Of a DNA stretch of 64,000 bases, positions 1-8,923 are shown in pieces. Below the pieces are notes generated by a model. That model saw only the letters and a list, made by a program, of their open reading frames with translations. It was not told the DNA's origin and did no database searches. A program made the position numbers and the translations under genes. Numbering within the stretch: the stretch's first letter is position 1; each line of letters starts with the position of its first letter. Source of the stretch: Streptomyces sp. S4.7 (lineage in GTDB: Bacteria > Actinomycetota > Actinomycetes > Streptomycetales > Streptomycetaceae); NCBI RefSeq assembly GCF_010384365.1, contig NZ_CP048397.1, positions 2,046,001 to 2,110,000 on the forward strand, written 5' to 3'.

Positions 1-26
1 CGCGGCCGGTCAGCGTGCGGTCCATG
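1..26 (-). other. possible 5' stub of a leftward gene at the window edge
   Basis: An ATG at 26-24 on the minus strand opens a frame (MDRTLTGR) that runs off the left edge. A GGGAGG-like Shine-Dalgarno sequence lies about 12 bases upstream. Only eight codons are visible, so no family can be named, and chance is a fair alternative in DNA this GC-rich. Confidence 0.2.
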
Positions 27-88
27 CCCACCGCGCTGTCACCTCCCACCGGCACGGTGCGCACCGGCCGGCCGGATAACCTGGCCCC

Positions 89-304
89 ATGCCTCGCTAC
101 GAGTACCGCTGCCGCCCCTGCGACACGACCTTCGAACTCAGCCGCCCGATGGCGGAGTCGTCGGCCTCGGCGACCTGCCCCGCCGGCCACCAGGACACCG
201 TGAAGCTGCTGTCCACCGTCGCCGTGGGCGGCTCGGCGAAGGGCTCCCCCGCCCCCTCGGCGGGCGGCGGAGGCGGCTGCTGCGGTGGGGGCTGCTGCTC
301 CTAG
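89..304 (+). CDS. FmdB family zinc ribbon protein
   Basis: A 71-residue protein opening MPRYEYRCRPC, the usual start of the FmdB/CxxC regulatory zinc ribbon family. A CRPC pair at residues 8-11 and a later single Cys in CPAGH form the ribbon. The C-terminus is a Gly- and Cys-rich tail (GGCCGGGCCS). Length is normal for the family. The cellular role is not established; members are annotated as putative regulators. TAACCT at 77-82 lies 6 bases before the ATG and no Shine-Dalgarno is visible, which suggests a leaderless transcript. The frame at 15-203 overlapping it is a shadow. Confidence 0.85.
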   Translation: MPRYEYRCRPCDTTFELSRPMAESSASATCPAGHQDTVKLLSTVAVGGSAKGSPAPSAGGGGGCCGGGCCS

Positions 305-347
305 GACGAGTCGGCGGAGCCGTCGACCCTTCGCTGGTCGGGGGACG

Positions 348-992
348 CTAGGTGTTCAGATAACGCAGCACGGCGAGGACCCGGCGGCTGTAGCCGCCCG
401 TCCCGCTGATCTCCAGCTTGTCGAAGATCGCGTTGCAGTGTTTCTCGACGGCACTCACCGAAATGTACAGACGCCGCGCGATCGCCGTGTTGGTGTGCCC
501 CTGGGCCATCTCGGCAAGCACTTCCCGCTCACGCTCGGTGAGCCGCGACAGCGGATCCGTACGGTTGGAGCGGGCCAGCAACTGCCGTACGACCTCCGGG
601 TCGAATGCCGCCCGGCCCGCCGCCACCCGCTCCAACGCGTCGAGGAACTCGTCCACTTGGACCACCCGGTCCTTCAGGAGATAACCGACGCCTTCCGAAT
701 CGCCGGTCAGCAACTCCGTCGCGTAGCGCTTCTCCACATACTGGGAGAGGACCAGCACCCCCACCGCCGGCCAGCGCTTACGGATCTCCAGCGCGGCCCG
801 CAGCCCCTCGTCGGTGTGTGAGGGCGGCATCCGAACGTCTGCCACCACCACATCCGGCTGGTCATGGGCGACGACGGCCAGCAGCGTCTCCGCGTCGGCG
901 ACCGCGTCCACCACCTCGTGCCCCTCCTCGGAGAGCAACCGCACCAGGCCCTCCCTCAGCAACGTCGAATCCTCGGCCAGGACTACTCGCAT
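348..992 (-). CDS. NarL/FixJ-type response regulator
   Basis: A 214-residue two-component response regulator. The receiver domain (about 1-125) has the acidic cluster AED near residue 7, the phospho-acceptor Asp52 in ADVRMPP and the conserved Lys in LLKDR near 107. A LuxR/GerE helix-turn-helix follows at about 148-190 (LTEREREVLAEMAQG). Its start overlaps the end of the upstream histidine kinase gene by 10 bases, so the two are co-translated partners. The target genes are unknown. The phospho-acceptor and HTH residues are all present, so it should be functional. Confidence 0.93.
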   Translation of the reverse strand: MRVVLAEDSTLLREGLVRLLSEEGHEVVDAVADAETLLAVVAHDQPDVVVADVRMPPSHTDEGLRAALEIRKRWPAVGVLVLSQYVEKRYATELLTGDSEGVGYLLKDRVVQVDEFLDALERVAAGRAAFDPEVVRQLLARSNRTDPLSRLTEREREVLAEMAQGHTNTAIARRLYISVSAVEKHCNAIFDKLEISGTGGYSRRVLAVLRYLNT

Positions 993-2122
993 GGAATCTC
1001 CGCGGTGATGGTGGTGGGGCCGCCGGGCGGACTGTCGACCCGCAGGATCCCGTCGAGGGCCTCGACACGGCGGGCAAGCCCGAACAGACCGCTGCCCGAC
1101 GCGTCGGCGCCGCCCTTGCCGTCGTCCGTCACCCGTATTCGCAGCGTGCGGGTGTCCTCGTCGACTCTCACGTCGATACTCGCCGCCCCTGAGTGCTTGA
1201 CCGCGTTGGTGACGCTTTCGGAGACGACGAAGTAGGCGACGGTCGCGGCCGCTTTCGGTGGTTCACTCCCGAGCCGGCAGCGCAGCCGCACCGGCAGCGG
1301 GCACCGTTCGGCGACCGTCTCCAGCGCCGCTCGGAGCCCTGCCTCGTCCAGCACCGTCGGATAGACGCGCCAGGCCACCTCACGCAGCTCGCTGAGAACC
1401 TGACCGGCCTGTTCATGGGCCTGCCTCAGCAGGTCGTCCGCGTGTCGAGCGTCGCTGCTGCGCCGGGCACGGCCCAGCAGCATTCCGAGCGCCACCAGCC
1501 CCTGCTGCACTCCGTCGTGCAGGTCCCGCTCGATACGACGGCGCTCGTCATGGACCACGTCCACGACTCCCGCACGGCTGACGGCGAGCTGTTCTATACG
1601 CCGCTCCAACTCCTCCTGCTGGCTGGGGCCGAGGAAGTGCCTGGCCAATTTCCCTTCGAGAGCGGCGACTTCGAAGAATCCCCGCGACGTGAGGAAGAGC
1701 AGGAACAGACCGCCGAAAGTGCCGAGCGCGAGCTCGTCCGGATTCTTGAGATCCGTTATCGCCCAGGCGTAGACGAAAAAAGTGCCGTAGCCGACACCGA
1801 CCACCGCGGCCAACACCACGACCACGCCGAACAACCCGAGCGCCCAGCGGGTCGCGAGATACCACAGCGCGTTGGCCGGCTCATAGCTGGCGGACACCCG
1901 CTCGCCGAGCATCGTGCGCAGCCGGTGTCGCTCCAGGTCGACCAGTCTCCGCGCTCCGGCCGCCACCGGCCTCATGACCGCGCGACGCCCGCGCGGCCAT
2001 GCGCGCACGAGGAGCAGAGCCGTACCCGCGAGCAGCGAGAAAGCCAGCTCGACCACCGCCGTGGAGCCGCCCATGGCGAGTCCTGTCCCGAGTCGCGCCC
2101 CTCGACGCACCGCTGTGTTCAC
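983..2122 (-). CDS. sensor histidine kinase, HisKA_3 type
   Basis: Membrane sensor kinase paired with the response regulator at 348-992. From the GTG at 2122 it has a hydrophobic segment near residues 20-42, two more between about 85 and 150, then a HisKA_3 dimerisation domain (ERDLHDGVQQG; phospho-acceptor His about 202). A complete HATPase domain follows, with N box SESVTNAVKHSG and G boxes DDGKGGADASGSGLFG. The GTG at 2122 is preferred over a TTG at 2131 because TAGCGT (minus strand, 2131-2136) sits 8 bases before it, fitting a leaderless start. The signal sensed cannot be deduced. Confidence 0.88.
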   Translation of the reverse strand: MNTAVRRGARLGTGLAMGGSTAVVELAFSLLAGTALLLVRAWPRGRRAVMRPVAAGARRLVDLERHRLRTMLGERVSASYEPANALWYLATRWALGLFGVVVVLAAVVGVGYGTFFVYAWAITDLKNPDELALGTFGGLFLLFLTSRGFFEVAALEGKLARHFLGPSQQEELERRIEQLAVSRAGVVDVVHDERRRIERDLHDGVQQGLVALGMLLGRARRSSDARHADDLLRQAHEQAGQVLSELREVAWRVYPTVLDEAGLRAALETVAERCPLPVRLRCRLGSEPPKAAATVAYFVVSESVTNAVKHSGAASIDVRVDEDTRTLRIRVTDDGKGGADASGSGLFGLARRVEALDGILRVDSPPGGPTTITAEIPCE

Positions 2123-2231
2123 GATCAACAACGCTAGCGGGAAGCATGTGACGGCACACTGCGGGAAACCTCAGTAATCCGCACGGTTCGCCTCAATGTG
2201 CTTGTCTGAGCAGGCATCTAGCGTGGGAGTC

Positions 2232-2858
2232 ATGATCGGAACCAGCCCGGAGCAATGGGTCAACACGTTGATGGACACGCTCGGAGCGCCGGGCGCGGGC
2301 ATAGCCATTGCCCTGGAGAATCTGTTCCCTCCCCTGCCCAGCGAGGTGATCCTGCCGCTCGCCGGCTTCGCGGCCAGCACCGGCAAGATGAATCTGATCG
2401 CGGCCCTGCTGTGGACGACCGCGGGCTCGGTCGTGGGCGCGCTCGCCCTGTACGGGTTGGGTGCGTGGCTCGGCCGGGAGCGGATGATCGCTCTCGCTGC
2501 CAAGGTGCCGCTGGTCAAGGCAGAAGACATAGAGAAGACCGAGGACTGGTTCAACCGGCACGGCAAGAAGGCGGTCTTCTTCGGCCGGATGGTTCCCGTC
2601 TTCCGCAGTCTGATCTCCGTGCCCGCGGGCGTCGAGAAAATGCCTCGGCCCGTCTTCCTCTGTCTGACCACGCTAGGGAGCGCGATATGGAACACCGCGT
2701 TCATCATGGCCGGATATGCGCTGGGCGAGAACTGGAAGGAGGTGAGCGGCTATGTCTCGACCTATTCGAAGCTGGTGTTGGGCGTCGCGCTGCTCGTGCT
2801 CCTGGCCTGGGTGGTCAAGCGGGTGGTCAAGTCCCGGAAGGAGCAGCGGCAAGACTGA
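2232..2858 (+). CDS. DedA family membrane protein
   Basis: A 208-residue integral membrane protein of the DedA/SNARE-associated family (VTT domain). The family is linked to lipid flipping and envelope homeostasis. Signature features are the N-terminal re-entrant loop with FPPLPSEVILPLAG and the downstream motif FGRMVPVFRSLISVPAG containing the conserved Arg. Several hydrophobic helices span about residues 30-75 and 135-205. ATG 2232 is chosen over an upstream in-frame ATG because TAGCGT at 2219-2224 is 7 bases away. Its 3' end overlaps the convergent HAD gene by 32 bases. Confidence 0.9.
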   Translation: MIGTSPEQWVNTLMDTLGAPGAGIAIALENLFPPLPSEVILPLAGFAASTGKMNLIAALLWTTAGSVVGALALYGLGAWLGRERMIALAAKVPLVKAEDIEKTEDWFNRHGKKAVFFGRMVPVFRSLISVPAGVEKMPRPVFLCLTTLGSAIWNTAFIMAGYALGENWKEVSGYVSTYSKLVLGVALLVLLAWVVKRVVKSRKEQRQD

Positions 2859-3660
2859 TCCGCCGCAGCATCTCCTCCCCGGCGGTCACCCCGGTCTCGG
2901 TCAGTTTCTCCACATGCGGGGCGCTCCAACCGGTGTCGGCAAGTTCCCCGTGGCCGGGGCGCCAACCACGATCGGCCGCGAGGAGCAGGTCGGCGTCGAG
3001 GAGCGAATCCCCGGCGGCCAGGACCACTTCGGTACCGGCCCTCCGGGCCACCTCACGCACGGCGGCGCTCTTGGTCAGCGGACGGGGTACGGCGTAGATC
3101 TTCCGGCCCTGGAGGGAGACCGCCCAGCCGCGGCCGTCGGCCCACTCGGAGAGCTCCTTCACCCAGCCCTCGGGCAGGCGTGCGCGGTCGACCACGAGAT
3201 ACGCGAAAAGGTCCTCGGCGACCCGCTCTTTGAGCAGCCAGGCGGGGTCGGCCGTGGAGCGAAGGTGTTCCCTGACTTCCTTCAGGGGTGCGCAGCTCGC
3301 GGCGAGGCGGTCCTTCACCTGGGTGTGCCAGGTGGGGTCGGACTCACCGTCGACGAGCAGATGACCACCGTTGGCGCAGATCGCGAACCGAGCGGCGGGT
3401 CCGGGCAGATGGATACGGGAGTACTGCTCGCGGGTGCGTGTCGTGGTGGGTACGAAGACCGTGTCGCGGGCGAGGTCTTCGAGGAGCCGGGCGGCGGTCT
3501 CCGTCATGTAGGACAGGGGGCGGCGCTCGTAGAGTTCGACACAGAGCAGGCGGGGGGCCTTCGTATCCGGCACGGAGAGCTGGAGAGCGGCGGCCGAATA
3601 GATGAGCGTGCGGTCGAGGTCGCTGGCGACCAGGGTCGCCGAGGAGGTGGTCGCGTTCAC
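2827..3660 (-). CDS. HAD superfamily hydrolase of the Ter cluster
   Basis: A 277-residue HAD phosphatase of the Cof/SPP type. Motif I is DLDRT with the catalytic Asp pair near residues 14 and 16; the C-terminal motif AAGDSLLDADLL supplies the metal-binding acidic residues. It is the last gene of a tightly coupled minus-strand operon: its ATG overlaps the stop of the PRTase fusion gene (3657-3660). In Ter stress clusters described by comparative genomics, a HAD enzyme, PRTases and a CitE-like lyase form a predicted pathway for a nucleotide-like metabolite. The substrate here is not known. Confidence 0.85.
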   Translation of the reverse strand: MNATTSSATLVASDLDRTLIYSAAALQLSVPDTKAPRLLCVELYERRPLSYMTETAARLLEDLARDTVFVPTTTRTREQYSRIHLPGPAARFAICANGGHLLVDGESDPTWHTQVKDRLAASCAPLKEVREHLRSTADPAWLLKERVAEDLFAYLVVDRARLPEGWVKELSEWADGRGWAVSLQGRKIYAVPRPLTKSAAVREVARRAGTEVVLAAGDSLLDADLLLAADRGWRPGHGELADTGWSAPHVEKLTETGVTAGEEMLRRISLAAAPSGT

Positions 3661-6380
3661 GAGGTGGCCACCGCCGTGCCGTCCGCGCCCGTGGCGCCTC
3701 TGGTGAAGCGGGGGTGGATCAACCCGACGCAGGTGTAGGGAAGTCCGTCGACTTCTTCCACGGGTACGCCTCGCTGCTGGGCGAGCAGTCGCACATGGTC
3801 GAGGTCGGCTCCCGCACCGCGTTTGGCGAGGATCTTCCAGGGGACGCGGCGCAGGAGAACGCGGGTGGCCTCGCCTACGCCGGGTTTGACGAGGTTCACA
3901 TCGTGGATGCCGTACTCCTCGCTGATCCGCTCGACGGCGGCCCAGCCTTCCCAGGTGGGTGCGCGGTCGGTGGAGAGGAGTTCCTTGACCTCGGTGTCCA
4001 CCGCGTCCGTGACGTCGTCGAATCGGGCGGCGACGGTGTCCAGGAAGTAGCCGGACACGTCGGCGTCCGCGAGTTCGCGGTAGTGCTTCGCCCCGTGGAA
4101 GTCGTCGGGTCCGACGAGGTCCGCGCGCAGGACGGTGCGGGAGACGAGGCCGGAGACGGTGGAGTTGAGGCAGGCGGAAGGGATGAGGAAGTCCTCACGG
4201 GTGCCGTAGGTCCGTACGCAGCCGCCGGGGTCGGCGAGTACCGCGATCTCGGGGTGGAAGTCGTCGAACTCGCTCAGTGCGTCGGCGAGTTCGCGGGTGA
4301 TGGCGCCCTTGCCGGTCCAGCCGTCGACGAAGACGATGTCGGCGGGGTTGTGATGGGCGGCGAGCCAGCGGATGGCGTTGGTGTCGATGCCACGGCCGCG
4401 CACGATCGAGATGGCGTAGTGCGGCAGATCGAGACCGTGCCGGTGTTGGGCCCAGCGGCGCATCAGAACGCCCACGGGTGTGCCCGCTCGGGCGAGTGAG
4501 ACCAGGACGGGCAGTGCCTGCGTGGCTTCCACCGAGGTGGGTTCGTCGTAGCGCTGCGGGTGCTCGGCCAGGACGGTCTCGGTGACGGTGCCGACAGCAC
4601 GGGCGATGCGGGCGGCGGAGGTATCGAGCGCGGACCGGAAGAGTTCCTGGTACTGGGCGCTGGGCTGGTACTCGACGGGCAGTGACTCCGCGTAGTGGGC
4701 GCCTCCGCTCTGGATAGCCTCTTCGCGCTCCTCGGTCGGGGCCTCCAGTTTCACGTCGGACAGGTCCTGGAGGAGCCAGCCGACGTCGTCGGCGGCGTAC
4801 GAGGAGAAGGCGGGGCCACGGAGTGGGGCGGGCAGCATGGAAGGTTCCTGCCGGTCGGTGACGCGCGAGGGAGCGGGGAGGTACGAGGGAACGACGGCGA
4901 GCACGACACGCGGGACATGAGCGGCGAGCTGCGCCAGCAGACCGCCGGGGGCGTGCAGCTCCGGCGAGTCAGCCAGGGAGTCGACGACCGTGACGACGGC
5001 GTCGAAGCCACCGCCGGCGACGTTGTAGGCGTACCGGTCGCCCGTGCCCTCGCCGGCCGGGAAGGCGGCAGTGTCGTGGGCCGGGAAGACGAGACGGCTG
5101 CGTATCGCATAGCCGGGGGCGTCCACGGCGAGGACGGGCGAGCGGGTCGTGGTCGAGTAGCGGACCTCGATGTCGGTGACGGACCGCTCCAGCTCCAGGG
5201 CGAGGCGCAGGGGCGCGTACATCAGCTCCTCGAAGCCGAGGACGAGGACACGTCGGGCGTCTCCGAGCTCCTTGGCGAGCTCGGCCGCCATGCCGGGCGC
5301 GGCAGCCTCCAGGCGCGTGCGGTGGGCGGGTGTGAAGCCGTGACGCCCGCCGTCGGGCAGCCCTGCGGGCCAGCCGAGCGACACACGCACGATGTCGCCG
5401 TCCGCCGTCTCGGGAGGGGAGGCGGGTGCGGGGGTGGTGGGGAGGGGAGGGGGCTGGGGGGAGGGGGAGGGGGCCCCCACCCCGACCCCAGCTCCGGAGC
5501 CGGCGCCCGTACCCGTACCGATGCCGGCGCTCGTGCCTCCACCCGTGCCCGTACCGACGCCGGCGGACGACGACATCGTGCCCGTGCCCGTGTCCGTCGG
5601 CGAACCGGCGTCGTGCTCTGCCACCAGGGCCTGGCCACGGGCCAGGACGCCTTCCGGGAGGGTGACCGTGCCCGAGGCCATCGCCACCAGGTCGACGCGG
5701 GCGCCGATGTCCTGGGCGAATTCCGCGAGCCGGCCCTGGTCGGCGGCCGTGCGCATGTCGACGAGGGCCACGATCACGTACCACCGTCGCGGGTAGCGGG
5801 CGTGCAGGGCGCGGATGGTGTTGAGGACCGTGTTCCCTGTGGAGAACTCGTCGTCCACGAGGACCAGCGGACCGTCGCCCGCCAGCAGCTCCGGGTCCTC
5901 GGGCAGCAGCAGATGCGAGGTGGCGTGTGAGTGGGACTCCTCGAAGCCGCCCGCGGTGGCCACACCGGGCACGGGCCGCCGGGTGGAGTGCAGATAGGGG
6001 GCACGTGCGACGCCGTCGGCCACCGAGTGGCCGAGTCCGGTCGCGGTCTCCGCGTAGCCGAGGATCACGGTCTGCTCGACGGCGTCACCGAGCAGGTCCC
6101 GGACGCGTTCGCCGAGGGCGACGCCGGCGCCGTGGACGACGGAGGGCCGCTGCGGGACGTGTTTGCCGAGGACGTTCGAGACCAGGAGGTGGGCACGCTT
6201 GGGGTTGCGGCGCAGGGCCAGGCCCAGCAGCTCGCGCAGTTCGTCCCCGCCAACGAGCTCTATGCCGAGCCGTTCGGCGACCCATGACCCCGACCACACC
6301 ACGTCGACGTTCTCCTCTGCCTTCTCGGTTCCGTACTCGGTTTCGTTCCGTCTCCCGCTCCCGCTCCCGGTACCGCTCAC
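3657..6380 (-). CDS. PRTase-TRSP-PRTase(StiP)-PELOTA fusion protein
   Basis: A 907-residue four-domain protein. Residues about 25-255 are a phosphoribosyltransferase (PRTase_2) with PRPP loop VDDEFSTGNT at about 175-184. Residues 256-328 are a Gly/Thr/Ser/Pro linker. A TRSP domain follows at about 330-520, with the name-giving TTRSP at 411-415. A second PRTase (PRTase_3/StiP) covers about 530-815 with loop DIVFVDGWTGKGAI at 681-694. A C-terminal PELOTA-like RNA-binding domain covers about 820-893. These modules are usually split over two genes, so one polypeptide is notable. ATGA overlaps couple it to both neighbours. It probably makes or attaches a ribosyl nucleotide, but the substrate is unknown. 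Confidence 0.88.
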   Translation of the reverse strand: MSGTGSGSGRRNETEYGTEKAEENVDVVWSGSWVAERLGIELVGGDELRELLGLALRRNPKRAHLLVSNVLGKHVPQRPSVVHGAGVALGERVRDLLGDAVEQTVILGYAETATGLGHSVADGVARAPYLHSTRRPVPGVATAGGFEESHSHATSHLLLPEDPELLAGDGPLVLVDDEFSTGNTVLNTIRALHARYPRRWYVIVALVDMRTAADQGRLAEFAQDIGARVDLVAMASGTVTLPEGVLARGQALVAEHDAGSPTDTGTGTMSSSAGVGTGTGGGTSAGIGTGTGAGSGAGVGVGAPSPSPQPPPLPTTPAPASPPETADGDIVRVSLGWPAGLPDGGRHGFTPAHRTRLEAAAPGMAAELAKELGDARRVLVLGFEELMYAPLRLALELERSVTDIEVRYSTTTRSPVLAVDAPGYAIRSRLVFPAHDTAAFPAGEGTGDRYAYNVAGGGFDAVVTVVDSLADSPELHAPGGLLAQLAAHVPRVVLAVVPSYLPAPSRVTDRQEPSMLPAPLRGPAFSSYAADDVGWLLQDLSDVKLEAPTEEREEAIQSGGAHYAESLPVEYQPSAQYQELFRSALDTSAARIARAVGTVTETVLAEHPQRYDEPTSVEATQALPVLVSLARAGTPVGVLMRRWAQHRHGLDLPHYAISIVRGRGIDTNAIRWLAAHHNPADIVFVDGWTGKGAITRELADALSEFDDFHPEIAVLADPGGCVRTYGTREDFLIPSACLNSTVSGLVSRTVLRADLVGPDDFHGAKHYRELADADVSGYFLDTVAARFDDVTDAVDTEVKELLSTDRAPTWEGWAAVERISEEYGIHDVNLVKPGVGEATRVLLRRVPWKILAKRGAGADLDHVRLLAQQRGVPVEEVDGLPYTCVGLIHPRFTRGATGADGTAVATS

Positions 6381-7540
6381 TCCACCAGCCCGGCGGCCAG
6401 CAGCTCAACGAAGCCGATGTCCTCCTTGGCGACGCCGAAGACCTCGGCGCGCTGCATGGTGCGTTCTGCCCAGGCGCGGTGGGGCTTCACCTCGTTCATC
6501 TTGTTCGTGTAAGAGGAGCGCAGTACGCCTCCCCCGCCCCGCTCCGGCCGCAGGATGTCCCTCGCGTCGCTGAACTCCTCGTGGCTGACGACCGACAGCG
6601 CGTGCACGGGCATGACGTGCGAGGGGTGGATGCAAGTCTTGCCCATGAGCCCGTTGGTCTGGTCGAGCTGGATCTCGCGGAGCAGTCCGTCCAGGTCGTG
6701 CTCGATGAGCGCGGTGCGCAGTTCCTCGGCCCGCCCTTCGAGGAAGGGGCTGCGGCGCAGCTGCGGTTTGAACATCCGCTCGTGGAGTCGGAAGTACTCC
6801 CACACGGGGCCGGTGATGGTGAAGCCGGTGCCGTCGGCGCGGCCGAGGACGTTCACGACATCCGCGATGACGGCGGAGACGATGCGTACGTCGTACGCGG
6901 TCATGTCGGGTGACCGGCGGAGCCCGTACGCGGAGCAGAAGTCGGTGACGCCGAGCCGCAGGGCCAGTACCCGCTCCCGGTATTTGTCGACGGTGCGGGC
7001 GATGCCGGTGAGGGTGTCGGCGCGGGTCTCCAGATGGAGCAGTTCGGGCGATTCGAGTACGGGCATGGCGAAGAGGCGCTGCCCGCTCTCATGTTCGGCT
7101 GAAATCAGTGCTTCGAGGAAGGGGACTCCGCGCTCCTCGGTGAATTTGGGGAGTACGAATCCGGACAGCATGTGAGCGGCGGGGCCGAGCCTGTGTACGA
7201 GGTCGGGTATCTGGTCCGGTTCACGGACGCGGACGAACAGCAGGGGCACCTCCGCGCCACGCCGGTCGAGGTCGGCGAACTGCCTGATGAGGTTCTCCTC
7301 GGCCCATGGGACCTCGGAGTCGTCGATGCTGTCCTCCAGGCACAGCACCATCGAGACGACGCCTCGCCCGGCCAGCTTGACCACGTCGTCCGCCAGCCGG
7401 GACCTGGTGGCGGGGCTGTAGAGGGTGGCTCCGAGGGCCGCCGAGAGCATGCGGGCAGGAGAGACGGCGGTGAACTCGCCGGGCTCCTGGTGGAACAACC
7501 CCCGCCGGGCAGTGGGCGGAATATGCCCGAAGTGACGCAT
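6377..7540 (-). CDS. HpcH/HpaI aldolase/citrate lyase (CitE-like) family protein
   Basis: A 387-residue CitE-like C-C lyase and first gene of the three-gene operon. Motifs visible include VSMVLCLEDSIDDSE (family acidic metal-binding motif) and LRLGVTDFCSAYGLR. Its stop overlaps the ATG of the PRTase fusion (6377-6380). This CitE variant is a standard companion of TRSP/PRTase/HAD genes in Ter systems. The usual ATP-grasp partner is not found in this window. The start CAT at 7538-7540 has a GGGGGAT ribosome site just upstream. TerD lies divergently 210 bases away. Confidence 0.88.
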   Translation of the reverse strand: MRHFGHIPPTARRGLFHQEPGEFTAVSPARMLSAALGATLYSPATRSRLADDVVKLAGRGVVSMVLCLEDSIDDSEVPWAEENLIRQFADLDRRGAEVPLLFVRVREPDQIPDLVHRLGPAAHMLSGFVLPKFTEERGVPFLEALISAEHESGQRLFAMPVLESPELLHLETRADTLTGIARTVDKYRERVLALRLGVTDFCSAYGLRRSPDMTAYDVRIVSAVIADVVNVLGRADGTGFTITGPVWEYFRLHERMFKPQLRRSPFLEGRAEELRTALIEHDLDGLLREIQLDQTNGLMGKTCIHPSHVMPVHALSVVSHEEFSDARDILRPERGGGGVLRSSYTNKMNEVKPHRAWAERTMQRAEVFGVAKEDIGFVELLAAGLVE

Positions 7541-7750
7541 TTACATCCCCCGTACTGCCACGGTCGTCGCGTTGACATGTGGCCGGTAATAGTACGTATG
7601 GACGGGAGTCAAGAGTTCCACGCGTGCATGAATTTCAGGTAACTCGTCCACTTCTCGCCCCTGTCTCACCCCCCTCTCGTCGCCGTGTCCCTGCTATCCA
7701 CCATGCCCCCACGTTGTCCGCGCGGCCTGCGGGAAGGCAGGATGACCGGC

Positions 7751-8707
7751 ATGACGCACGCGATGGTGAAGGGCTCGAACGTTCCCCTCGACGCCATGGC
7801 CGTAAGGGCCGTGCTGCGCTGGACGCCGGGGCCGGGGGTTCCTGACGTGGATGCGTCGGCGTTGCTGCTGGGGCCGGAGGGGCGTGTGCGCTCCGACGAG
7901 GACTTCGTCTTCTACAACCAGCCGCGCCATCCGTCGGGCGTGGTCAGGCGGCTGCCGAAGAAGCAGGTGCCTGAGGGGCTCACCGACACTGTCGAGGCGG
8001 ATCTCGCCGCCCTCGACCCGAGCGTCGACCAGGTGGTCCTCGCGGCGTCGTCGGACGGGGCGAGTTTCCAGCACGTGCACGACCTGCGGATCCTGCTGTA
8101 CGACGCGGGCCAGGCCGACGGCGACCCGCTGGCTGTCTTCGACGTACGCCCGGAGACGGGCGAGGAGACCGCTGTCATCTGTGGTGAGCTCTACCGGCGT
8201 GGGAGCGGCTGGAAGTTCCGGGCCGTGGGGCAGGGGTATCCGACCGGGCTGATCGGGTTGGCGACGGCTTTCGGCATTCTGGTCGACGAGACGGAAGGGG
8301 CCGACGGCCCCGGGGCGGAAGGGGTGACCGCCCAGCTTCCCGGCGGTCCGGCGCTGGTGCAGGACGGGCATCAGGCAGCGCCTTCGGCGCCCGCGCAGCA
8401 GCCTCCCTCGCCGGCCCAGCCGCAGGGGCAGTCCGGCTACGGGTTTCCGCAGCCCGCCGCCCCGCCGGCCTACGGGTATCCGCAGCCCGCCGCCCCGCCG
8501 GCCTACGGGTATCCGCAGCCGGCGTCGGCGCAGCCCGCTTACGGTTACCCGCACGCACCCGCCCCGGATCCTCAGCCGCCAGTGGTGCCACCGGCTCCGC
8601 AGGGCGCGCCGGCTTACGGCTACCCGCAGCCGGCCGCCGCGGCCGCTCCCGCGCCGGACCCGAATTTCCGGCTGCCGCCGATGGGGCCGCAGTTCGTACG
8701 GCCGTAG
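7751..8707 (+). CDS. TerD family protein with Tyr/Pro-rich repeat tail
   Basis: About 318 residues. Residues 1-185 are a TerD domain ([43 protein letters not shown]), the Ca2+-binding fold of tellurite and stress proteins. Residues 186-318 form a low-complexity tail with tandem [15 protein letters not shown] units, rich in Tyr, Pro, Ala and Gln. Two or three ATG codons (7742, 7751) are possible. 7751 is chosen because AGG lies 9 bases upstream and homologues begin MTHAM. The tail resembles the repeats of phase-separating or surface-adhesive proteins. It is transcribed away from the CitE-HAD operon. Confidence 0.88.
   Translation: MTHAMVKGSNVPLDAMAVRAVLRWTPGPGVPDVDASALLLGPEGRVRSDEDFVFYNQPRHPSGVVRRLPKKQVPEGLTDTVEADLAALDPSVDQVVLAASSDGASFQHVHDLRILLYDAGQADGDPLAVFDVRPETGEETAVICGELYRRGSGWKFRAVGQGYPTGLIGLATAFGILVDETEGADGPGAEGVTAQLPGGPALVQDGHQAAPSAPAQQPPSPAQPQGQSGYGFPQPAAPPAYGYPQPAAPPAYGYPQPASAQPAYGYPHAPAPDPQPPVVPPAPQGAPAYGYPQPAAAAAPAPDPNFRLPPMGPQFVRP
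8435..8634 (+). repeat. 33-bp tandem repeat coding for [11 protein letters not shown] units
   Basis: In-frame 33-base units at 8435-8467, 8468-8500 and a diverging third from 8501. Shorter GCTTACGG-type remnants lie near 8537 and 8611. The units preserve the reading frame and encode Tyr/Pro-rich 11-residue repeats in the TerD tail. They are adjacent and have no spacers, so this is not a CRISPR. Confidence 0.85.
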
Positions 8708-8923
8708 TAGTCAGGGGCCCGGCGCCGGGCGGCCCACCGTAAGGAGCGGGGCCCGGGGCCACTGGATCCCCCGTACCGAGCACGCGCCGGGGGTCCCGCA
8801 CGTCGGCCGAACCCGCGCCGCCGGTCCCGCGCCGGGTTCCGGCCCCGGGAGCGGACCTGCTCCGGGTCCCGGTCCCGGCCCTCTCCCGGCCACACCGCTC
8901 CTCCGGCCCTCTCCCCCGCCCCC

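Noticed and set aside
8435..8634. CRISPR-like repeats
   Set aside because: Units are adjacent, without spacers, in frame and coding for a Tyr/Pro-rich tail; no cas genes nearby.
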